Shown here piece after piece: positions 1 through 9,100 of a DNA stretch of 36,375 nt (position 1 is the stretch's first letter; each line of letters begins with the position of its first letter). Position numbers and translations under genes: made by a program. The DNA is from Ministeria vibrans ATCC 50519 (lineage: Eukaryota > Opisthokonta > Filasterea). A model generated the notes under the pieces. The model ran no database searches. It was not told the DNA's origin and was given only the letters and a program-made list of their open reading frames with translations. The stretch is from NCBI GenBank assembly GCA_943704425.1, contig CALSCP010000905.1, positions 1 to 36,375 of the forward strand, read 5' to 3'.

Positions 1-1
1 G

Positions 2-196
2 ACATTGAACAACATGGCTGGTGTGTTTGAGGCACAAGGAGACTACAGTCGTGCTCTTGAGTTCTTTAATCGTGCGCTGTTCATTTACAAGCGCGCTTTT
101 GGCGATTCACACTCGAGTACAAAGTGGACCGAAAATTCTCTCGACGCCGTTCGTCGTCTTTCCAACCTTTCAAATCGCGCTCAATCCTCCGAATAA
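2..196 (+). CDS. TPR repeat protein, 3' end only
   Basis: The frame is open from the first bases and ends at TAA 194-196, giving about 64 C-terminal residues. The opening stretch (TLNNMAGVFEAQGDYSRALE, then FFNRALFIYKRAFGDSHSST) has the spacing of a kinesin-light-chain type tetratricopeptide repeat: small residues at the helix A/B packing positions, Ala-Leu-x-Phe/Tyr, and the G-D-S-H loop. A second repeat starts (ENSLDAVRRLSNL) and then the protein stops, so this is the last repeat plus a short polar tail. Such repeats act as protein-binding scaffolds; nothing here tells the partner or the rest of the architecture, which lies left of the window. Overlapping AATAAA signals follow at 274-283. 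The next gene faces it, with stop codons about 165 bp apart. Confidence 0.75.
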   Translation, partial: TLNNMAGVFEAQGDYSRALEFFNRALFIYKRAFGDSHSSTKWTENSLDAVRRLSNLSNRAQSSE

Positions 197-273
197 CTCA
201 TACTCAGTTCCTTCTCCTTTATTCCCATTCGTAAATTGCAATATGACCCTCGCATTTGCATTTGCCAAGATGT

Positions 274-283
274 AATAAATAAA
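274..283 (+). promoter_or_regulatory. Poly(A) signals of the TPR gene
   Basis: Two overlapping AATAAA hexamers lie about 80 nt after the TPR stop codon, the expected place for 3' end formation. Confidence 0.5.
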
Positions 284-361
284 AATTAATTCTGTTGTAT
301 TTTAAGTTGAGCTCATTTTGCTTCCGTCCAAAAGATAAGTATAAAAAACGATAAAAAATGT

Positions 362-2263
362 TCAGGGGTCCAGAGAGACACTCTCAAGAGACTGGAGAAG
401 ACGTTCTTCCTCGGCCACCTCAAAGACAAGACCCACAAGCGCATTGTTGTACGCCTCGATGCGCTTGCGTTTGAGAGCAATGCTCGCGCGCAGATCGTCA
501 ATGTGATGGGGAGTCGTAGGAGGAGGCGCAAGGTCGGTGGCAAAGGACGATGGAAGAGCGGTGTACGAGATGGCGGAGCGAGGAGGCTCCAGTGGAGAGG
601 CGCTGGAACGGCAGTCCATGCTGTCGTCGGCAGCTGAGCTTGCGTCCGTGGGCACTGTCATGTCTACAGTGAGCAGATCACATGAGCCTCGTATGTTTCA
701 CTCTTTTTGTCGTACCTTGTTGCGCTTGTGCTGCTGCGTGCGAGGCCATGACAAGCAAGGGGTCATAGCGGGGCTCGGGTCTGTGATAGTAGTGGTCGTC
801 GGAGGAGGTGGAGGGCGACGATGGTTGAGGCTGGTAGTAGGCGGGTTTGATGGGGGACGGGACGGGACTGGTCATCTTGGCGGTGGTGGTGGGGAGCAGA
901 CGGGTGATCTGGGGTACTTGTGCAACAGGTGAGAGGGGAATGGTGTGATGATGATGTGGCATGGTGGTGACAGTAGTAGAGGTGCTTGTGTTGGTGGGGC
1001 GTGGTGAGAGAGGCGGCGAGTGCACCGTCTTGCTGGCATGATGGCGCGACTGAGCACTGCGCCGCAGGTCCTTTCCCCTTGCGGCTGCACTGCCGCCCCG
1101 CAGACTTGTTGTCGTGCGGCCTCCCATAACGGCCTCTACCTCGTCCTCTTCCGTGTATGCTCCTGCCTCTCCAGTCCCTCCAGCACGTCCCGTTCCGCCA
1201 TACGTAATGTCTCGAAACGCTTTGCTCTTCTGGATTGTGTTGATCAGCGGGTTCACAATAGACAGCACATGCGAAAGTGCCCAATAGTACGATGTCCCTC
1301 GCGAGTTACTGTGCGATCCGCGTCCCTACCAACCCATAAAAAGAAAGCCGTCAATATATTATCTCTCGTTCTTTCTGTGTGCCACACTTCTTCATTTTAC
1401 CTTCCCTGCCCCTTGCGGTTGCTCTTGCTGTCTCGGAATGAGCTGTACCACATAGCTCTTTTCTGGTTTCTGTCCCACCGTCTTCACCAACAGTCCATAG
1501 CGATACACATCTATTGGTTTTAACACCATACTATGAGTTCATTCTGTCTCGTGCTCCCGTGTGCTTGTACCGGGATTGTATGCTTTGAACTTTCGCACAA
1601 TTGTCGTCGTAATGTTTGTTTTCACACTCATACTCGCATTGAGCAAATTCAACACAAATTCGCCTACAGTATAAAAACATTAATAATAATAATAAACTAA
1701 TAATAAATGAACAACAAACAAACTGAAACATTCTGTCATACAAATGTGTAACATACCAATTGAACGAGTCGACAGATAAAACTGCGGCGTTCCATGAATG
1801 TCTGACAGTACAAGTTGAACAGGAAAATCGATCCAGTGAGTCACCTGCGATAAGAGAGACGCATAAGAAGTGAAAGGGAGCAAATGAAAAATTCAAAAAA
1901 AAAAGAAGCAAAACAATGAGAGTACCTCATAGACCTTATTCGTCTCCATGGCGGGAAACGACGCTTGGGCCCGCTCGCAGAGAGCATTGAGTCGTTCGCG
2001 GACGACGCTCTCGGGGATGATGGTTGCTGCACAACAGTGTGTTTCACGCGACATCATCTCGCACCGTCACATCCCACCGTACCTCCCGTTTCGAGCCCGT
2101 CGTCGTCGTCGCCGCTGCTTCCGTCTTCGCCACGGGTGCTTGTGGACGACCGCGACAGATGCCGCCGGCCAGAGCGCGTCGTGTACAGCGAATCGACGGA
2201 ATCTCGGCGATCAAGCAAGTCGGGCGTTGTCATGATTCCTTGTTGAACGCACACAGTGGCCAT
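362..2263 (-). CDS. Unrecognised conserved-looking protein, 7 exons, 494 aa
   Basis: I do not recognise this gene. The exon model (minus strand) is 2083-2263, 1926-2026, 1757-1844, 1571-1663, 1401-1510, 716-1325, 362-663. All six introns (52-93 nt) have GT..AG borders, and phases 1,0,1,1,0,1 agree at every junction, giving 494 codons plus TGA. The start is the first in-frame ATG (2263); an ATG at 2233 would remove ten residues. Residues 1-60 are Ser/Arg/Asp rich. Residues about 61-230 look folded, with hydrophobic alternation such as VTHWIDFPVQLVLSDIHG, GEFVLNLLNASM and VYRYGLLVKTVG. A moderately hydrophobic stretch (YYWALSHVLSIVNPLINTI) follows; it is too polar for a confident membrane helix. 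Then comes about 200 residues of Pro/Ser/Thr/His-rich disorder, and finally a charged helix (DDLRASIALKRKRIEAYNNA onward) that may be a short coiled coil. Function unknown; the consistent phases make me confident it is coding. Confidence 0.72.
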
Positions 2264-3187
2264 GCAGACTTGTAAACGAGCAGTTCTACACCAGCCTAGT
2301 CAGAACACACACCGCTCCAAAGACTACCGCAAAGGCCAAGTGCGTGCAACAATGCGTTGCGTCAACACGAAGTATTTCGCAAACAGACAGACCGTTTTTT
2401 TTTTTTCAAATTTTTGGGGATTTGAACTCGCACAACTGAAAAAGATACAGTTGCACGGCCACCGCTCCAATCGTCAACGAATCATGTGGCGTGTCTATTC
2501 GCATGTCGACCATGCGGCCGTTGCACAAGAAGTCGCAGCAGATGAAGAAATGGTTCAAACCAAAACAGAATGTACAAATGAATATACAACAACAGAATGC
2601 ATCATGCAGCGTTGCCACGTACCGTCTCAAAAGAGAAGTGGTGGTAGTGTTAGCAAGAACGAAGAGCGTGTTAAAAATTTACAATTATACAAATTCCAAA
2701 ATTCCAAACGAATGTAACAGAAAGATTATGTGATTATTATTTATTCCTGAAACGTAAAAACTAAAAGTCAAAATATAACTTTTTTTGTCCTTTTTCGTGC
2801 TTCTCGCCGGTATAGTTGGTACGCTCTTTACTCTTCGGATCCAAGAACGATGGTAAATAGAAGAAAAAAAACCAAAATTGTTATGTACCTGTCAAAAAAA
2901 AATTCAAAAAATGAAGAAAAAACGGAACACTCTTGAGACTGTCTGGTTTTGGCCCTCTGGCGCTGATCAGACCCCTGTGGCCACCACAACCACCATATCA
3001 TTCTCTTTTGGCTTGACTCCCGCCCGATACTCTTCTGAAGTCTGTTCAACGTTTCGGATTTTCAGTTTGACACACTTTTACTTTTTTTTCAAAAAAATCT
3101 TCTTTTTTTCTTTTGAAGGACTCGGAAGAGAATAGCCAAGCGAGCAGCAACGCATCGTCGCAGAAACACCCGCGAGTTCGAAAGGAA
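2264..3187. other. Divergent intergenic region and probable 5' leader intron of the PACT gene
   Basis: No gene is supported in this 924-bp stretch. It separates two divergently transcribed genes and should hold both promoters. Homopolymer T runs occur near 2394-2406 and 3080-3112. The PACT-gene frame is open upstream of its first ATG as far as a pyrimidine-rich tract ending TTTTGAAG at 3119, which looks like a 3' splice site. A candidate donor (ATG followed by GTAAAT) sits at 2850-2858. If used, the start codon would be alone at the end of exon 1 and the intron would be about 267 nt. This is inference from splice-site appearance only. Confidence 0.4.
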
Positions 3188-6100
3188 ATGGATGGGAGTG
3201 CGGCGGCGTCGGAGATCGGCACAGAAGAGGAGTTTGCAGTGAGCGCCGTTGACAGCGCGAGTTCGTTGCCGATGTACGCAGACGATCCGTTTGAGGACGA
3301 CGACGACGACGACGGCAGCGGGGCCGACGGCGAGCCGTTGTCGCGTGTGCCCAGCGACGCCAGTGCTTCCCGGCGTCTTCCGGGCCTGCCGGGCGTTGAT
3401 TCGCAACTGTCCGCTGCACAGCTCGCTAAGCTGCTCAGTCCCGGCTCTGGCTCGGGGCCGCGCCCGAACGACTCGCTTCTCAGCGACGTCAGCGAGTCTG
3501 CTGAGTACCAGGGCGGCGTTCCCCCGCCGGCTGCCGTTGCTGCCGCTGCAGCCTCGCACGCCCGTCGTCAAGCGGCCGCTGCGACTGCTGCCCTCAACAA
3601 CAACACCGACAACAACGGCAGCAACAGCAGCAGCAGCAGCAGCAGCAGCGACCGCACTTGCAACGTGGAGGCGCTGCTGCAACGCGTCTCGACAGGGGCC
3701 CCTCCGTCGCAGTCGTTGGTGGACGACCTTGCCAGTGCGCTGCGCAACACAGTCGCCAAGAACCACTCGTATCTCAACGACGTGCGCAAGCTCAAAAAAC
3801 ACACCGAGGTGCTCAAGGACATGGAGCTAGATCTGGCGAGCGCCGACGCCGAGCTGTGGCATCGCCGATTTAGCGAGGTGATTCGTGCGCACGCGGCCGA
3901 CTCGAAGACCATGAGCGCCGAGAAGGCTCAGCTGGAGCAGGCACTGCAAGTGGTCGAATCCAAGTTGGAGGAGATCAAGGCAAAGCGCACATCGTCGCTG
4001 TATCGTCAGGAGCGCGACAAGCGTCTCGAACTCGAGGCACACGTGGAGGTACTCGAGACACACGTGGAGGTGATCAAGAACAACGAACTGGACCTTGCCA
4101 ATGCAGAAATGGAGGAGCTTCAGAAGCACTATGGGGCAATTCATCAGGATCAGAAGACGCGCATCGACTTTCTCAGCGAAGAAAATGCCTCGCAGGCCAA
4201 TCAGCTTGCACAACTACGTGACGAACTGGAGCAGTCGCGAGCAGCGTCCAAGGCTGACATTGGCGCGGTCAAGGAGGAGCTGGAGCAGTCGCGAGCAGCG
4301 TCCAAGGCTGACATTGGCGCGGTCAAGGAGGAGCTGGAGCAGGCACTGGACGATGTGCGTCGACTGCAGATGGAGCTGGACGACGCAGACGACGTGGTTG
4401 CACAGCACAAGCGACGCGTTTCCGAACTCGAGATTCAGGTGGCCCAGCGCGACGATGTGCTGAACCGATCGGAGCGAGGCGACGCGGCCGCTGCTCAGAC
4501 GCGCGTCGACGAACTCGCAGCAGAGTTGGCGGACCGCGACGAGACCATTCTTGAACTGCAGGGCACTGTGCTCTCGCTGCGCACGGACGAGGAGGAGAGC
4601 CGTGCGCTCATTCGTGACCTCGAAGAAACTAATCAGTCCTTGCGTGACAAGGAGAAGCTTGCACGTCGCACATCGGACCAGTTTGAGGCGGCGCGCGACG
4701 AACGCGACGCCATGCTTGCCAACGAGTCACTGTACAAGGCGCGCATCGACGAACTCGAAGAGGAGCTCAAGAAGGCGCAGGAGGCACTGGAGGAGGCGCG
4801 TGAGCAGCTTGACGAGCAGACGAAACAGGGCGAGGCAATTACGGCAGTACGTGGCGTGCTTGACGAGAGCATTGAGAAGTTGCAGGAACGCGTTGAGGTG
4901 ATGCGACGAGAGCGGGATGAGGCGCGTGAGCAACTCGACGATGCCGAGGAGGAGCGCGTACAGCTTGAACGGGCTCTCCAGGCGTCGTCCGAGTACGCCG
5001 AGCAGATGCAGACGGATCTGACGCGTGCAAGTGAGGAGCGCGACGAACTGCAGGAGGAATTGCAACATATTCGCGAGTCGCACGGCGACGTTGCCGAGCG
5101 ACTCGATGATGCCGAAGACGACACTGGCGATGCTCATGAGCGCATCGAGTCGCTCACACTCGAGCGCGAAACACTCCAGCAGGAACACGCGAGTCTGCAA
5201 GCACGCTATGGGACACTGGCTCTTGAGCTGATTGAGGCAAAGCGCGCGGCGACCGAGGAGGCCGAAGACGCCACGGTCATGGCGCAGGAGGTTGACGACA
5301 TGAAGCAGCAGTCGGATGGGTTGCGTGCGCGCGTTGCTCAACTCGAGACGGAACTGGAGACACTCGCTACCACACGCGATCTCACGGCGACACAGCTCGA
5401 ACAGCGCCTTGCCGATCAGGCACACGAGCTTGCTGAACAGGCGGATGTTGCTCAGCAGCTGCGCGCCGAGAAGGCGCGAGCCGACAGTGCGTGCTCCGAC
5501 TGCTACAAGCAGCTGGCCGAGGCCAAGCAGCAGCTGACGGCGGCCGTCGAGCGCAGTGATGTGATTGAGACAGAGCTTGCTGAGGTGCGTCTTGCACACA
5601 GTCAGCAGACGCTTGACGTGGGCACGATGCGCGAGAAGCTCGCTGACTTGGATGCGTCACACAAGACGGTCGAGCGACAGCTCACGTCGACGTCTATGGA
5701 AAACTTTGATCGGGTGGAGCAGCTTGTGGCGGACAAGGCGGAGCTGGTGAAACGGTGTGCCGACCTCGAGGAGGAAGTCGATCGTCTGTCGCAGTCGGTT
5801 GCCGACGCGATACGCGAGCACGAACGGGCTACGGATGACATTGACACGCTGCGCTCGCAACTCGACGCTGAACGCAACTCGGTGCAGCAGCTCACGGCCG
5901 AGGCGGAGCGCGAGCAGCAGACGCGCGAGCAACTTGAGGCAAACGTGGCGAGTCTTACTCATGCGCTGAAGGTGGCCGAAGATCAGGTGCAGGGGCTGGT
6001 TGCGGACCGCGAGGCTGTCGACACCGAGATGGAACGACTGCGCGAGCGTCTGCGCAACGAAGACGGTGCACACAGTGCGGCGGCCAAGGAGCGCCTGGCC

Positions 6101-9100
6101 GAGCTGGACCAGGCCAAGACACGCGCCGACGCGACGAAGCTCGAATTGGATGGCCTTGATGAGCAGGTGGAGGCGCACCAGCAACGTATTGCTGAACTTG
6201 AGAAGCAGCTTGCGACCGCTGAGGAACAACGGGGCGAGACTCAACAGGAATTGGTGCGCAGCAAAGAGGACCTCGTGGATTTGTCGCGCAAACTGGAGGC
6301 GGAACGCGAACGTGCCACACACATGTCGCAGCGTGTAGCGCGTGCGGCTCAAGAGTCGGTGATGGCGCGCGACACGGCTGACGGCGCGCTTGCGGGCGTG
6401 CGCGACGACTTGGCGACAGTTCGCATTTCGCTCAAGGAGTCCGAGGGAGCGCGTGTACAGCTGTTTACTCAGTTTGAAGAGACACAAAGCGATGCGGAGC
6501 GCGAACGCGAAGAGCAACGACTCAAAGAGCTGCAGGAGGCCGAGCTTGTCATGGTTGATGCTCTGGCGCACGCGCGTGACCAAGTGTCGGCTGCGCAGGA
6601 GGCCGAGGAAACCATGCGCAAGCAACTGGCCGACGCCGAGATGCGCGCCGACGTGGCGGGCGCCGAACGCGACCGCTTCCAGTTGGCGCTCAACACGGTA
6701 CACGACAAGCACGCAGCAGCACTCGAGGAGGCCCAGCGGGTCGCCGACAAGGCACTTGCGGACAAGGATCGCGATGCGGATCGGGTGCGTGGTGAGGCGG
6801 CCGTTGCGCTTGACGAGCTCAAGCGACAACTCGAGGATGAACTGGCTCGCGTCAACGACAGCCTCGAAGCGGCCCGCGAAAAATTACGCGTGTCGGAGGC
6901 GGAACAAGACGAGTTACGTGAGAAGCTGGCGGGCGTGGCACGCGGTGAGGCAGTTGCTGTGGCCTCCATTGAGGCAAGCAAGCTCGAGCAGGACTTGGCG
7001 TCGCAAGAGGCAGAGCGGCTGCTGGGCGAGATCAAGGCGTTGCGCGAGGCACTCGAGGGAGCACGACGCGACTTGGCGCAACGCGAGGCGGAACTCCGTC
7101 GGGCCAATGAGGATATTGCTGCGATGGATGAGACACTTCAGCGCGAAGTCGGTGCACATGCAAAGGCGACGCGCAACGGGGCGGACGCAGACCGTCGCAT
7201 CGAAGATCTCCAGGTGGCCCTTGAAGCAGAACGGGCACAGCATGCCATTGCCGAGTCCGAGGCGGTGGCGGAGCGCGAGCAGGTGCGACGTGTCAAGGCA
7301 CAACTTGAGCGTCTTCGAGCGGAGCGCGACAGCTCGTTGTCGCAGTCGCAACGCGAGGTCGAGGCGGATAAGGACCGTGTGACGGACCTCGAGGAGGCGC
7401 TGGACATCAAGGAGAAGCAGTACGCACGTCTAAGTCGCGATCTCGCTTCGGCCCAAGATCAAGTGACGCAGTTGGACGAACAGTTGCAGCAGGAGCGTGA
7501 GGCGCGCAAACGCATCCGTGCCGAAGCGGCATCGCTGCGTACCAACTCAGCGGCTGACGCAGGAAGAGTGCAAGAGCTCGAGATGATGCTTGAGGAACGC
7601 GAAGAGATGTTGGAGCAAGTGCGCAAGCGATGGCGTGCCGAGATTGAGGCGCGTGACCGCGAACTGGGTGAGCGTGACATGGATGCGGATCATTTGCGAC
7701 AGAGTGTGGCAGATGTACACGAGGCGCGCGGCGGTGAGTTTGATCGAGTCAAGGAACGCATTGCGGCGCTCGAGGAGGAGGCAATTGCGGCCGAGGAGGA
7801 ACACGCCCTGGCCATTGAGGGTGTCGAGGAGCAACGCAACGATGCGCTCAACGACCTCGCCATGGCCATGGAGGAGTGTAAACGTCTGCAGACAGCCCTT
7901 GACGAGCAAGGGCGCGACGCTGAGCAGACGCAACTGGACCTTGAACGACAGTTGACGGATGTGAAGTCGGCGCTTGCGCACGCTGAGGCGGAGAGGGAGC
8001 GACTGCAGGAGCGAGTGAACACACTCGATCAGTTGCTGCGTGCGGCAGAGTCGGAGCGATTGGGTCAGGAGGCGCTCGCTGTGTCCACACTGCGGCAAGC
8101 ACTGGCGGATGCACAGCGTGAGCTTGCTGAAGCTCAAGAAGAGTGGTCTTGCGAACGCGAGAGCTTTGAGGAGCGTCTGGCCGAACTTGCGGAGCGTCTG
8201 GCCGAGGGTGAGCGCGAGCTGGCGGCTGCACACGACGACCACGAGGCAACCAAGGCGGCTCAGGCACGCATGGCGGCGGTACACGCCGAACGTATTGCCA
8301 CTGTGGAGATGGGCGCGCAGCATGCGCTGGAACAGCGTGAGGAGTCATTGCGTCGAGCGATGGAGGAGGCACGCGATGCTCACGACGGTCAACAGGCGGC
8401 GGAGCAACGTTTGGAGCGAGCAATGGCGGAGGCGGGGGCACAAGCAGAGCGCACGAGTGAGCGTGTATACGAGCTCTCTGAAGAACTGACAAGTGTGCGC
8501 ACGTTGACGGAGCATCTGCGGGCCGAGCGTGACGCACTACGTGAAGCGACTCTCGACATGTCGTCAATGTCGTCTCCAGGTCGACCCACGAGCGAGCGAC
8601 TCTTGCGTGCCATTGGCGAGAGCGAGCGACTCGACGCGGCTCTCGTGGCCGTCTCGTCGGCAGCGGCGGCAGCGGCTGCAGCGACTGCGCCTGGCGAGGA
8701 GCTGGGAGCGTTTGGTGATGGCAAACGATGGCGCGATCGACTGCGCGACCTTGAGGAGGAATTGAACCGTGCACGCTCAACCATTGCCGCACAGCAGCGT
8801 GCCCTGACAGAGGTGGGCCAGGTGCAGGAGGAGGTGATTCGCGAGCAGCGTCGTCTGTATGGCGAGGCGGACACGGCCGACTTGCCGGACGCTGTGCAGC
8901 TGTTGCTGGCGCAGGTGGAAGACGAAGCGGATGCGAGCGCGTTTGACGACGATGCCGAGGCACTGAATGCGGCGGCTGCACGTATGCGGGATCTCGAAGA
9001 GACGTGTACGGCGACACATGAGCTTGCGAAGAATGTACAGACGCAGCAGCAGACTCTGGCACGTGTAGCACGTCAGGGTGACACCGACGCGATGGGCCAG

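Noticed and set aside
1163-1325. GPCR-like last-helix motif (N-P-L-I in a hydrophobic stretch) in the unknown minus-strand gene
   Set aside because: Only one moderately hydrophobic segment exists in the 494-residue model and no other membrane helices precede it, so a seven-helix receptor is excluded.
2405-2440. tRNA-like T-loop (TTCAAAT followed by CCCC) on the minus strand
   Set aside because: The T-stem does not pair and no A box or acceptor stem can be found around it.
2256-2717. 153-codon plus-strand frame in the intergenic region
   Set aside because: It runs through a homopolymer encoding Phe, has no domain pattern, and its first 8 bases overlap the start of the minus-strand gene; more likely promoter or leader sequence.
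2766-3075. Two minus-strand peptides with plausible composition (about 2766-2850 and 2967-3075)
   Set aside because: No acceptor brings either into an open frame. The upstream part would have to cross the pyrimidine tract of the PACT-gene intron, and no start codon is found. A strong-looking minus-strand acceptor near 2890-2925 leads to a stop in the needed frame.
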